Source: Lacticaseibacillus parakribbianus (GTDB taxonomy: Bacteria > Bacillota > Bacilli > Lactobacillales > Lactobacillaceae). Taken from it: a stretch of DNA of 64,000 nt. The notes beneath the pieces were generated by a model. That model searched no databases. It saw nothing but the letters and a program-made list of their open reading frames with translations, and was not told where the DNA came from. The DNA lies in NCBI RefSeq assembly GCF_025490915.1, contig NZ_JANQBA010000002.1, forward strand, positions 124,001-188,000, in the 5' to 3' direction. The translations under genes and the position numbers were made by a program. Below, one piece after another: positions 16,599 to 24,912 of this stretch; the stretch's first letter is position 1, and each line of letters begins with the position of its first letter.

Positions 16599-17240
16599 AT
16601 GAAAACAGCTAAAGGGTTACTATTACTTGGCCTAACTGGCGTGTTTTTTGCCGTTACTGGCTGCGATCAGACGCAGAATTCGTTTGTGAACACCATTCAA
16701 GAAAGTCGCCAAATTTTTCATCAGGTCAGAACCGAGCCAGTAACCTCGAAATCGATTATTAATCAGCTTTGGAATCTTGAACAACTTGATCGCAAAGCAC
16801 TATCTACAAAGCAGAAGCGTCGTCTAGAAGCGACGCGAAATCAGCTTCTCTATTCCCTAGACGTTTCCAGACTAAGGTCACTAGAAAGCCGGATGATGAA
16901 TTCATCATTTGACAGTCACTGGGTTCCACGAACTCAACGTTCAAGCGCGTATTTTGAGGCGATTAGCCTGCAGAAACTGATTGCGGCACAAAACTATCCG
17001 CAACCAGAACTATCACTGTCTGGCAAAAAACTTCAAGAGCGGTACCGGGTTCTCCTGAAAGTCGAACCACTATTTACTGACCCGTCCTCAACCGCGGTGA
17101 AGAAAACGACCTCTAAATCAGACATTGACGACGCATTCGAAGCCGTAGGTACACTTCCTGACTCTCGCTTTAAAAGCTGGTGCATAAGCCGAGTGCAGTG
17201 GGCCTATAGGCAGCTCACAACAACGAAAACATCATCATAA
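16599..17240 (+). CDS. Putative lipoprotein of unknown function
   Basis: A 213-residue protein with a lipoprotein signal: a basic start (MKTAKG), a hydrophobic core and lipobox VTGC with Cys22. The mature part is Lys/Arg/Ser/Thr-rich, largely helical in appearance, with LDRKALSTKQKRRLEATRNQ and no family motif that I recognise. ATG at 16599 has AAGGTG about 7 nt upstream. It is divergent from the broken protease gene, 61 nt away, inside the AT-richer inserted block. A partner or anchor for the lost protease is possible but not shown. Confidence 0.7.
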   Translation: MKTAKGLLLLGLTGVFFAVTGCDQTQNSFVNTIQESRQIFHQVRTEPVTSKSIINQLWNLEQLDRKALSTKQKRRLEATRNQLLYSLDVSRLRSLESRMMNSSFDSHWVPRTQRSSAYFEAISLQKLIAAQNYPQPELSLSGKKLQERYRVLLKVEPLFTDPSSTAVKKTTSKSDIDDAFEAVGTLPDSRFKSWCISRVQWAYRQLTTTKTSS

Positions 17241-17292
17241 TAAGAAAACGTCTCACTGATAGATACAAATTGCGTTCGACGTACGTAGCCGA

Positions 17293-17356
17293 CCGCTGCG
17301 CTCACCCCCTGTTAACGATTCGTATTCATATGGTTAACGGGAGGTGAGCGCAGCGG
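17293..17356. repeat. Inverted repeat in the inserted block
   Basis: CCGCTGCGCTCACC (17293-17306) pairs exactly with GGTGAGCGCAGCGG (17343-17356). An inner GTTAAC is repeated at 17311 and 17333. The GC-rich arms stand in an AT-rich stretch (17241-17426) with no convincing gene. It could be a remnant end of a mobile element or a hairpin of a transcript. Confidence 0.7.
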
Positions 17357-17426
17357 TTGATGGTCAAGTTTACGCTGAGGCTAATCAATACGCAGTCCTC
17401 ACTGACAGATACATCTACTGAGACAG

Positions 17427-17462
17427 CCCCAGATTTGACCAATAATCCAAATCTGGGGTTTT
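17427..17462 (+). terminator. Terminator at the right end of the inserted block
   Basis: An 11-bp stem CCCCAGATTTG with CAAATCTGGGG and a 10-nt loop, followed by TTTT. It probably ends the transcript of the lipoprotein gene. Confidence 0.85.
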
Positions 17463-17608
17463 GCTTTGGTCAGAATTCGCGCGACATTTTCGCATGGGCA
17501 TCAGGGCAAGCAAAAAGGGCAAGCCCCCAGTTGAATACCGAAGACTTGCCCTTTAAGGGGCCGCATAACCGAATGAGTTAATTGTCCAGGCTCATTGGTG
17601 TACCGCAC

Positions 17609-17740
17609 CCTTTTTGCGCTTATACCGTTTGCCGCTTCGCCAGGTCGGCGAAATGCGCCGCGTTTTGGGCCAGGTAGTTGCCGGCCACCGCGTGAAGCGT
17701 GTTGGCCTTGGTGTCGACCTCGTCGACGCGAATCAGGCTG
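17609..17740. repeat. 132-bp direct repeat, right copy (inside purR)
   Basis: Identical to 15560-15691. Here it forms the true 3' end of the intact purR gene. Confidence 0.95.
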
Positions 17741-18480
17741 GTGTAGTCGGTCACCATGCGGTCGCCCGAGAAGTTGCCCTCGGCGAACACGGAGATGCCG
17801 ACCAGGTTGGCGTCGAACTCCGCGATCAGGCTGCGCATCCCGTTGACGGTGCCGCCGCCCTTCATGAAGTCGTCGACGATCAGGACCCGCGATCCGGCCG
17901 GCAGGCTGCGCTTGCTCAGCTCCATTTTCTCAATGCGAGCGGAGCTGGCCGACACGTAGTTCACGCTGACGGTCGAGCCCTCGGTGATCTTGGAGTCGCG
18001 CCGCACGATCACGAACGGCACGTTCAGGTACTGGCTGACGCTTTGGGCGATCGGAATGCCCTTGGTCGCGACGGTCATCACGGCGTCGACATGCGCCCCC
18101 AGGTACTGGGTGGCGATCAGGCGGCCGATCTGGCGCAGCACATCCGGGGTCCCGAGCAGGTCAGACAGGTACACGTAGCCGCCGGGCAAAAGGCGATCGG
18201 TTTCGCAAAGCCGCGTCGCCATGTCCGTGATGAAGCCCGTCGCCTCGTGCTCGCCGATGGTCGGGATGAACCGCACCCCGCCGGCCGCACCGGGCACCGT
18301 CTCAAGGATGCCGGTTTCGCGCTGGGCGAAGGTGTGGCGAACGATCGCCAGGTCCTCTGAGATCGAGGACTTGGCCGAGTCGTAGCGTTTTGAGAAAAAG
18401 GTCAGCGGCACCAGCGTGTGGGGCCGCTCCATCAGGTAGCGTGTCATGTCGATCAGGCGGTTACTGCGCCGAACTTTCAT
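17620..18480 (-). CDS. purR: Purine operon regulator PurR
   Basis: A 286-residue Gram-positive PurR: an N-terminal winged helix (RRSNRLIDMTRYLMERPHTL) followed by a phosphoribosyltransferase-like domain with the PRPP loop VLIVDDFMKGGGTVNGM. PRPP binding signals adenine status; the protein controls purine synthesis genes as a repressor (Bacillus) or activator (Lactococcus). ATG at 18480 has GGGAG 8 nt upstream. ispE lies farther upstream on the same strand, beyond three other genes. Its terminator has been separated from it by the inserted block. Confidence 0.96.
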   Translation of the reverse strand: MKVRRSNRLIDMTRYLMERPHTLVPLTFFSKRYDSAKSSISEDLAIVRHTFAQRETGILETVPGAAGGVRFIPTIGEHEATGFITDMATRLCETDRLLPGGYVYLSDLLGTPDVLRQIGRLIATQYLGAHVDAVMTVATKGIPIAQSVSQYLNVPFVIVRRDSKITEGSTVSVNYVSASSARIEKMELSKRSLPAGSRVLIVDDFMKGGGTVNGMRSLIAEFDANLVGISVFAEGNFSGDRMVTDYTSLIRVDEVDTKANTLHAVAGNYLAQNAAHFADLAKRQTV

Positions 18481-18542
18481 AGTGTTATCTCCCAACTCCG
18501 AATATTTGGATTATCGTGCTAACTATTGCACCAATCTTCAAC

Positions 18543-18581
18543 ATTATACGGGATTGTTCCGTGAATTTCGAGATATTTCGG
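18543..18581 (-). promoter_or_regulatory. purR promoter with PurBox-like sites
   Basis: On the minus strand TATAAT (18543-18548) lies 62 nt before the ATG. Just upstream are two PurBox-like motifs, CACGGAACAATCC (18551-18563) and CCGAAATATCTCG (18569-18581), similar to the CCGAA-core boxes bound by PurR. No good -35 is seen, which would suit activator-dependent or autoregulated expression. Confidence 0.5.
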
Positions 18582-18710
18582 CCAATTTCTCGCAATTGTT
18601 CGCAACTATCGGGCAAATTCCGGATTTTGCCCGGCGGCTCGTTCCGCTTTCGCCGGTATCCAGACAACATGTGTCCGGCCGACGCCGGTCGCCCGGTCGC
18701 TGGCGCAACA

Positions 18711-18734
18711 AAAAAAGGCCGGCGCCGGCCTTTT
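18711..18734 (-). terminator. Terminator of the CDF exporter gene
   Basis: GGCCGGC pairs with GCCGGCC in a near-perfect palindrome flanked by A and T runs; on the minus strand six T follow. Confidence 0.85.
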
Positions 18735-18752
18735 CACTCACGCGCTTCGCCC

Positions 18753-19628
18753 TCAGTACGGGTTGTCCGTCGCCTGCAGCGGCTGGTAGTCGCCGTACTC
18801 CACCTGAATCGTCACATGCGCGATGTCGAAGGTGTGGCGCAGCTTGTGGCCCAGCTGCTCGAGGAACTGGTCGTTGTTGCAAGACGTCGTGCGGGTGACA
18901 TGCACCGTCAGCGCGACGTCGGTGGTGCTCAGGGCCCAGACGTGCAGGTCGTGGCAGCCGACCACCGTCGGGAAGCCGTCGATCAGCGCGTGAACCTTGG
19001 CCAAGTCGATGGCCTTGGGCACCGCCGCCATCGCCAGGTTGACCGCGTCCTTGAGCAGCCCCCAGGTGCTGACCAGGACCACCAGCGCGACCAGAATCGA
19101 CACCAGCGGATCAAGCCAGGTCCAGCCCGTCAGCAGGTACAATCCGCCGGCGATGACCACGCCCAAAGAGACCCCGGCGTCGGCCGCCATGTGCAAAAAA
19201 GCGCCGCGAATGTTGAGGTCGTGCGACTGCCCGGCGTGAAACATCAGGGCCGTCACCCCGTTGACCAAGATGCCGACGCCGGCCACCGCCATCACGATGC
19301 CGCCTTGAATCGGCTCGGCGTGAGCGAAGCGGCCGGCCGCCTCGACGATGATCGCGCCCATCGCGACCAGCAGGAACACCGCGTTGATCAAAGCCGCCAG
19401 AATCGAGGAGCTCTTGTAGCCATAGGTGCGTTTGAGCGTCGGCTGGCGGCAAGACAGCCAGTCGGCGAACCACGCGATGCCAAGCCCCAGCACATCGCTC
19501 AAGTTGTGCATCGCATCGGCCACCAGCGCGATCGACCCGACCGCCACCCCGAAGGCCACCTCCGCCACAATGTAGCCGGCGTTGAGCACGATGCCCCACC
19601 GAAACGCCTGACTTGGTTGATGCTTCAT
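18753..19628 (-). CDS. Cation diffusion facilitator (zinc/cobalt exporter)
   Basis: A 291-residue CDF transporter with six predicted membrane helices and a cytoplasmic C-terminal domain (about residues 205-290). Metal-site motifs are DAMHNLSDV in helix 2 and HMAADAGVS in helix 5, both in the His/Asp arrangement of zinc-transporting ZitB/CzcD proteins. It exchanges protons for Zn or Co to lower metal load. ATG at 19628 follows GGAGGAG by about 5 nt. It is separated from the DUF2075 gene by 234 nt in which nothing was recognised. Confidence 0.93.
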   Translation of the reverse strand: MKHQPSQAFRWGIVLNAGYIVAEVAFGVAVGSIALVADAMHNLSDVLGLGIAWFADWLSCRQPTLKRTYGYKSSSILAALINAVFLLVAMGAIIVEAAGRFAHAEPIQGGIVMAVAGVGILVNGVTALMFHAGQSHDLNIRGAFLHMAADAGVSLGVVIAGGLYLLTGWTWLDPLVSILVALVVLVSTWGLLKDAVNLAMAAVPKAIDLAKVHALIDGFPTVVGCHDLHVWALSTTDVALTVHVTRTTSCNNDQFLEQLGHKLRHTFDIAHVTIQVEYGDYQPLQATDNPY

Positions 19629-19862
19629 AGCGACTCCTCCTTCGCCGGTGCCGAACTGCGGCGGTAGCGGGTCTCCCCAGACCGGCCGCCGGCAAGCCAA
19701 TGCCCGGCGTCGCCACCGCAGTATTCTGCACCTTGTATTCACCACCATTGTGCCGGGCATCACAAGGAAAGTCAACCGCCGCTGCGGTGTACACCGCCAA
19801 CCGGAAGCCGGCTGAAGGCGGCAGCGCCCAGCACCAGCTGTCCCCCACGGACGCTCAGCGCC

Positions 19863-21059
19863 TCATTCGGCCGCCGCGTGACCCAGCGCCAAAAGCCTCC
19901 GGCGTAGCGCCGGGTCGGTGGCGAACAGGCCAAGCCCCAGCCGACCGCGCTTCATCAAGATGTTGGCGACGTTTCGCACAATCGCCTGCTTGGCCGCCGC
20001 GTCGTCCGGCAGGTCGGCCCGGCGGCGAAAGGCCGTCTGGTCCTCGAAGCGCGACGGGTCGACCAAGACGCGGTCGCTTGTCGCGTCGTAGCCAAAGCTG
20101 GGCCCCAAGATCACGCCGGCGTAATTGAGGTCAAAGCCCTGAATGGTGTACACCGACCCGACCTCGTGCAGCGTCTCCGGCCGGCTGGCCCAGGGCCGGT
20201 CGGTGAAGTTGATGTGGTCCCAAGGCAGCCGCAGCGTTCCGGCCTGCACGAACCAGTCCTTGGCGCCGAAGACCCGGAAGGGAAAATCGGTGGTCGCAAG
20301 CAGCCGCGACAACCCCACCCGCCGGTCCTGCGCCGCAATCCAATCGGCCAGCGGCCGCCCATCGGCGAACACCCGCACCCCGCGGCTCGGCAGCGGCCGC
20401 AGCACGCCTTGATTGAACGCGTTGATCCAGTCGCTGACGCCGGGGCTTTGCACCCGCAGCTGCCCGGCCAGCCGCCGGCGAACCACCGCGTGGCCGGCCA
20501 ACGCCCGGTCCAGCGTCGCCTGGGTCCAGCGCGACTTGAGCTTGACCACCTGGCCAAAGTCCACCACCAAAACGACCACGGCGGCCACGCCCAAAAGCGC
20601 CGTCACCTGGTCGCCACCCCGGAAGTTATTGAAGGGGTCGGGCTGACTCAACAGCAGCTGGGCCTCATCGACGAACACGACGTCGAGCCGCTCGCCCTTT
20701 TTGGCCAGCCGATTCAGCAGGGGCGTGGGCTTTTCGCAGTCGGCCTTGTGCAGCAGCGGGTCTTGGGCGGCAAGGGCCCAGTAGACCTTGAGCATCTCGT
20801 TGTGGTTGACCACCAGCTTGTTTTGCATCCCGAACCACGCGTCGCCGCGGCGCCGGGCCCGGTGCTGTAAGGCGGCAAAAACGGCGGCCAGCACCGCGCT
20901 TTTGCCCGACCCGGCATCGCCTGCCAGCACGAACACCGCGGCCTGCTTGTCGCCGCGATGCGTCGCGATGAAGTCAAGCAGCGCCGCCTGAACGCCTTTT
21001 TGGGCCGGCGTCAGGCTCGCCTCGGCCGGCAGCTGAAAGGTTGACGCACTCAAATCCAT
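19863..21059 (-). CDS. DUF2075 domain P-loop ATPase (helicase-like)
   Basis: A 398-residue protein of the DUF2075 family. It has Walker A LAGDAGSGKSAVL, Walker B VVFVDEAQLLL, and downstream helicase-like motifs VYTIQGFDLNYAGVILG and AKQAIVRNVANILMKRG. Larger family members add a GIY-YIG nuclease; this one is the ATPase alone. Its molecular role is unknown; it resembles the P-loop part of Schlafen-type helicases. AAAGGAG lies 7 nt before the ATG. No defence or mobile partner is adjacent, so it is most likely a core gene here. Confidence 0.88.
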   Translation of the reverse strand: MDLSASTFQLPAEASLTPAQKGVQAALLDFIATHRGDKQAAVFVLAGDAGSGKSAVLAAVFAALQHRARRRGDAWFGMQNKLVVNHNEMLKVYWALAAQDPLLHKADCEKPTPLLNRLAKKGERLDVVFVDEAQLLLSQPDPFNNFRGGDQVTALLGVAAVVVLVVDFGQVVKLKSRWTQATLDRALAGHAVVRRRLAGQLRVQSPGVSDWINAFNQGVLRPLPSRGVRVFADGRPLADWIAAQDRRVGLSRLLATTDFPFRVFGAKDWFVQAGTLRLPWDHINFTDRPWASRPETLHEVGSVYTIQGFDLNYAGVILGPSFGYDATSDRVLVDPSRFEDQTAFRRRADLPDDAAAKQAIVRNVANILMKRGRLGLGLFATDPALRRRLLALGHAAAE

Positions 21060-21198
21060 GATGGGACTCCTTTCCGGTCAACCGCGGGGTCAAAGGCCCC
21101 GCGGTTGCGCATTCAAAGAGGCGCCTGCCACGCAGTGCGAAGCGGCCACAGCGCTTCCACTGCCTGACAAGCGCCCAAGTTCGGCGTCACCAGTCACG

Positions 21199-21666
21199 TT
21201 AATCGATGGCGCCTTGACGCCGCTTGACCGCGGTCTTAACGCAATCCGTCGGCAACAAGGTGATGACAAGATCGATCAGAAAAAGAATCTGTTGAATCAA
21301 CGACCCGTTGCCTAAACCGCTGAACACAATCGTCGCGGCGAACCAAACCCAAAACAGCCAGCCGGGAAGCCCGGTATCGCGGTAGCGCCGCTCGTGCAAG
21401 GCCAGCACCGGTATGATGCAGGCCACCGCCAGCAACGCGAAGGCGCCAACCACCACCCCAACAATGCTTCCCGTGATGAGAGAACCCGCACCTGCGGGGA
21501 TCCCCGTCCTCATCAAGAGCACCGGTAGGCCGTTGACGAAGCCTTCAAACACCAGGAACATCAGAACCAGCCAAAGCGTGGTCAACCAGTAGGTCAAGCG
21601 GGTACTGCGGCCGCCAAAGTCGCACCCATGTATAAACAGCTCACGCGGTTGCCTCAAGAAGAACAT
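21199..21666 (-). CDS. DUF805 family membrane protein
   Basis: About 155 residues with four hydrophobic segments (LTYWLTTLWLVLMFLVFEGF, a SIVGVVVGAFALLAVACIIP segment, WLFWVWFAATIVFSGL and ILFLIDLVITLLP). The diagnostic RYRDTGLPGWLFW motif of DUF805 proteins is present. Function is unknown. Several ATGs cluster near GAGGGG; 21666 (MFFLRQP) gives the best spacing, with 21675 and 21672 as alternatives. Confidence 0.85.
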   Translation of the reverse strand: MFFLRQPRELFIHGCDFGGRSTRLTYWLTTLWLVLMFLVFEGFVNGLPVLLMRTGIPAGAGSLITGSIVGVVVGAFALLAVACIIPVLALHERRYRDTGLPGWLFWVWFAATIVFSGLGNGSLIQQILFLIDLVITLLPTDCVKTAVKRRQGAID

Positions 21667-21860
21667 CACCATCATCCCCTCACATTGCTTAGCCAACGGG
21701 CAATTAGATACTGCCAGCGATAATTGTACGCCCCCCAGGAGATTAACAAGCCAAACAGGCGAGCGGTGGTAGGCTCAGCGTTTTCATTGCATCCCTTTTG
21801 AAGGAATCGTTCGCCCAAGGCTCAGGCCAGGCGACTTCTCACGCGCTCACCCCGCCGATC

Positions 21861-21892
21861 AAAAACCGCCGCCCGCTACCGGCACGGCGGTT
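21861..21892 (-). terminator. Terminator of ispE
   Basis: On the minus strand AACCGCCG and CGGCGGTT pair around a 16-nt partly structured loop, followed by TTTTT, directly after the ispE stop codon. Confidence 0.8.
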
Positions 21893-21896
21893 GGGC

Positions 21897-22745
21897 TCAC
21901 CCCAACGGGCGAACCAAGTAGACCTCGTGGCAAAAGCCCTTCATGCTGTTGTACACCCGGGCGGCGCGGCTTTGCTGCTCGCACAAGGCGAACACCGTGG
22001 GGCCGGAGCCCGACATCTGCGCGACCGTCGCGCCGTACTTCAAGAAGCGGTGCTTGAGCTCGGTGATCTCCGGGTGGCGGCTGGCGGTCAGCTGCTCGAG
22101 GCTGTTGCACATGCCGCTGGCCATCTGGGCGAAGTCGCGCCGCGCGATGCCCTCAAGCACCATGCCGGTGTCCGGCCGCGGCAGTGGCTGCGTGTAGTCG
22201 ATCGCGTTCAGGATGCTCGGCGTCGACACCGACACCTTGGGCTTGGCCAGCACCACCCAGCAGTTGGGCAGCGGCCCGAGCGGCTGGACGACCTCGCCGC
22301 GCCCTCGCACCAGCGCGGTTTGCGAGTAGACGCAAAACGGCACGTCGGAGTCGACGGTCAGGCCGATGGCCGCCAGCTTGGCTTGGCTGAAGCCTAGGTG
22401 CCACAGGTCGTTGAGCCCCCGCAGCACCGCGGCCGCGTCGGAGGAGCCGCCGCCCAGCCCCGCGGCCACCGGGATGTGTTTTTCGATGTGAATCTTGGCG
22501 CCGGCCGTCACCCCGGCCGCCTTGGCCAGCGCCCTGGCCGCCTGGTAGGCCAGGTTGCGCGGGTCCTCGGGCAAAAACCCGCTGTCCGTGGTCACCTGCA
22601 GGGCCGTGGCCGGCTGGATGTGGACGTAATCGGCCAGGTCAACCGCGGTCATGACCATCCGCCACTCGTGTTCGCCGTCTTGGTGGCGGTACAGCGCGTC
22701 TAAGCTGAGGTTGATCTTGGCTGGCGCCTTTTGGACGATTTCCAT
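21897..22745 (-). CDS. ispE: 4-diphosphocytidyl-2-C-methyl-D-erythritol kinase
   Basis: A 282-residue GHMP kinase. Markers are KAPAKINLSLDALYRHQDGEHEW at the start, the ATP loop HIPVAAGLGGGSSDAAAVLRGL and the C-terminal MSGSGPTVFAL. IspE is the fourth step of the MEP isoprenoid route. Many lactobacilli use the mevalonate route yet keep this gene beside purR, so its role here cannot be assumed. ATG at 22745 has GGTGG 5 nt upstream; an in-frame GTG lies at 22754. Confidence 0.96.
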   Translation of the reverse strand: MEIVQKAPAKINLSLDALYRHQDGEHEWRMVMTAVDLADYVHIQPATALQVTTDSGFLPEDPRNLAYQAARALAKAAGVTAGAKIHIEKHIPVAAGLGGGSSDAAAVLRGLNDLWHLGFSQAKLAAIGLTVDSDVPFCVYSQTALVRGRGEVVQPLGPLPNCWVVLAKPKVSVSTPSILNAIDYTQPLPRPDTGMVLEGIARRDFAQMASGMCNSLEQLTASRHPEITELKHRFLKYGATVAQMSGSGPTVFALCEQQSRAARVYNSMKGFCHEVYLVRPLG

Positions 22746-22815
22746 AACTACCACCAGTCTCTTTTTTCTTTACATTATACGGGTTTTTGGCCGAAAATAC
22801 ACGCTCGCCGCAACC

Positions 22816-22844
22816 AAAAAACGCCCACCGCATGCGGCAGGCGT
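22816..22844 (-). terminator. Terminator of the Gfo/Idh-isomerase cluster
   Basis: On the minus strand an imperfect 10-bp stem around CATG, followed by six T, about 10 nt after the last gene of the cluster. Confidence 0.75.
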
Positions 22845-22853
22845 CCTTGTGGG

Positions 22854-23903
22854 CTATTCGAATGGCTGGGTCTGATGGGTTGCGGCGGCCTTGAAAATCA
22901 CCGTGATCAGGCGCAGGACCCGCAGCACCTCGGCGTTTTGCACGATGCGCTCACTTTTCCCATTGAGCACCTCTGCGACGTTCTCGTAGAAGCTTGGCTC
23001 AAGCGGCACCCCGGCCGGGAGCGGTTCGCGGCGAATCGCGGCCTCAGTCGGCGGCGCCATGGTCTTGGTCAGCCCGACGCCGGCCTGAATCGGCTCCGGG
23101 GCCGAGGTGTCGATGCCGGTGGCGACGACCACCTCACCGCTCAGGTCCCAGTCGGTGATCTGCGCCGTGCCTTGTGCCCCCTTGACGTACCAGCGCGGCA
23201 GCTTGATGAAGTTGGTCGTGCCGACCTCGACCACCGCGGTGATGCCGGAGGCCCAAGTCAAGGTCGCGGTGAAGCCGTCGTCGCAGTCGTTGCCCAGCAC
23301 CTGGCTGGTCTCGGCCGACACCCGCACGATCGGCCCGTCCAGCAGGTACAAAAGTTGATCCAGCAGGTGAACGCCCCAGTCGAGGATCATGCCGCCGCCG
23401 TACCGCTTGTAGTGGCGCCAGTCGCCGGGGATGCCGTTGGCGCCGTGGACGCGCGACTCGATGCGAAAGACCTCGCCGGCCTGTTGCTGCTTAACCAGCG
23501 CCGTCACGATGCGAAAATCGGGATCCCACCGGCGGTTTTGGTGAACGAAGAACTCGCGGCCGACGCGCTTGGCCACGGCCAGCACCTCCTCAAGCTCCTC
23601 CGGCGACATCATCGCCGGCTTCTCGCTCAGCACGTTCTTGCCGGCCTCAAGCGCCTGAATGGCCAGCGGCTTGTGGCGGTCGTTCGGCGTGGCGACCAGC
23701 ACCAGGTCGATGTCCGGATCCGCCAGCAGCGCTTCGTAGCTGTCATACGCCTTGAAGCCGTCTGCAACGATCGCTTCCTGGCGCTTGGGGTCGATGTCGT
23801 AGGCCCCCTTGAGTGCGACGTTGGGTTCGGCCGCGATCAGGTTCCGGGCGTGGTGCGAGCCCATGCCGCCGTAGCCGACGATGCCCATGATGATTTTTTT
23901 CAC
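22854..23903 (-). CDS. Gfo/Idh/MocA family oxidoreductase (1)
   Basis: A 349-residue NAD(P)-dependent sugar dehydrogenase. The Rossmann fold begins IMGIVGYGGMGSHHARN. The EKP motif (VLSEKPAMMS) gives the catalytic Lys, and DWGVHLLDQLLYL carries the family's His/Asp pair. Members oxidise or reduce hydroxyls of inositols, glycosides and sugar acids. It is the last gene of a five-gene minus-strand cluster, 28 nt after an isomerase/epimerase gene. The substrate is unknown. Confidence 0.92.
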   Translation of the reverse strand: MKKIIMGIVGYGGMGSHHARNLIAAEPNVALKGAYDIDPKRQEAIVADGFKAYDSYEALLADPDIDLVLVATPNDRHKPLAIQALEAGKNVLSEKPAMMSPEELEEVLAVAKRVGREFFVHQNRRWDPDFRIVTALVKQQQAGEVFRIESRVHGANGIPGDWRHYKRYGGGMILDWGVHLLDQLLYLLDGPIVRVSAETSQVLGNDCDDGFTATLTWASGITAVVEVGTTNFIKLPRWYVKGAQGTAQITDWDLSGEVVVATGIDTSAPEPIQAGVGLTKTMAPPTEAAIRREPLPAGVPLEPSFYENVAEVLNGKSERIVQNAEVLRVLRLITVIFKAAATHQTQPFE

Positions 23904-23931
23904 GAGATTACTCCTTTGTTGATTGAACGCA

Positions 23932-24912
23932 TTAAATCGTGTCGCCGGTCCACCAGGTCGCCCCGGGGGTCTCTTCGATCAGGCAGGACTTGAGGTTGGC
24001 GACGGCGCGGTGCAGCCCCTCGTCGACGGACATCAGCGGGTCCTCGTGCTCGATGGAGACCACGTAATCGTAGCCGTACAGGCGCAGGGCAGAAATCATG
24101 TCACGCCAGTCCTTGAGCCCGTGGCCGTAGCCGACCGTGCGGAAGGTCCAAGCGCGGGTCTTCAGCGACTCGTAAGGCTGCATGTCGGTCAGGCCATGCA
24201 TGTTGATGTTGTCTTGATCCAGGTAGGTGTCCTTGGCGTGGAAGTGGTGCAACGCGCCGGCCGCCCCCAAAATCTTGATTGCGGCGACCGGGTCGATGCC
24301 CTGCCACCACATGTGACTCGGGTCGAGGTTGCAGCCGATGGCCGAACCGGTGGCGTCGCGCAGCTTCAGCATCGTGTAAGGCGTGTGGCAGAGGAACCCG
24401 CCGTGCAGCTCGATGCCGATCTTGATCCCCGCGGCCGTGGCGACGTCGTTGATGCCCTTCCAGTAGGGAATCAGGCGCTTTTCCCACTGGAACTCGTAGG
24501 AATCGCGGTACTCCGTCGGCCAGGCGATGGTCGGCCAGTTGACCTGGGTGTCGGTTTCGTTGCCACCCGAGACGCCCGAGAACTCGTTGACCACCGGCAC
24601 GTTCATCAACTCGGCCAGCTTGATGGTTTTGCGCAAGGTCTCGTCGGCCTGCTTCGCCACTGCCGGCAGCGGCGAGATCGGGTTGTTGTGGCAGCTCAAA
24701 GCCGAGATGGTCAGCCCATGCGCCTCGACCTTGGCCAGGTACTCGTGGCGCTTGTCGGCGCTAGCCAGCAAGGCATCCGGATCCAGATGCGCGGTGCCGG
24801 GGTTACCGCCGGCGCCGATTTCGATCGCCTGCAGGCCCAGGCTCTGGGCCTTGTCCAGCATGTCATCGAAGGACAGCGCGTTGAAAACCGGGGTGAAAAC
24901 ACCTAACTTCAT
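23932..24912 (-). CDS. Sugar phosphate isomerase/epimerase-like TIM barrel (1)
   Basis: A 326-residue xylose-isomerase-like TIM barrel. Metal-binding residues typical of this superfamily are visible in IGIELHGGFLCH (Glu), CNLDPSHMWWQG (Asp, His), LHHFHAKDTYL and VSIEHEDPLMS (final Glu). Family members epimerise or isomerise keto-sugars, dehydrate inosose, or cleave 3-keto-glycosides. It overlaps the second TIM-barrel gene by 4 nt (ATGA), so the pair are translationally coupled. Confidence 0.9.
   Translation of the reverse strand: MKLGVFTPVFNALSFDDMLDKAQSLGLQAIEIGAGGNPGTAHLDPDALLASADKRHEYLAKVEAHGLTISALSCHNNPISPLPAVAKQADETLRKTIKLAELMNVPVVNEFSGVSGGNETDTQVNWPTIAWPTEYRDSYEFQWEKRLIPYWKGINDVATAAGIKIGIELHGGFLCHTPYTMLKLRDATGSAIGCNLDPSHMWWQGIDPVAAIKILGAAGALHHFHAKDTYLDQDNINMHGLTDMQPYESLKTRAWTFRTVGYGHGLKDWRDMISALRLYGYDYVVSIEHEDPLMSVDEGLHRAVANLKSCLIEETPGATWWTGDTI

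Noticed and set aside
15784-17268. Terminal inverted repeats of a transposon around the protease-lipoprotein pair
   Set aside because: A motif like GTCTC-CTGA-GATACA occurs in opposite orientation near 15784 and 17250, but the match is short and gapped, there is no transposase, and the 132-bp direct repeats explain the boundaries better.
19863-21059. DUF2075 ATPase as part of a phage-defence system
   Set aside because: It lacks the nuclease domain, and its neighbours are a metal exporter, a DUF805 protein and ispE, with no sign of a defence island.
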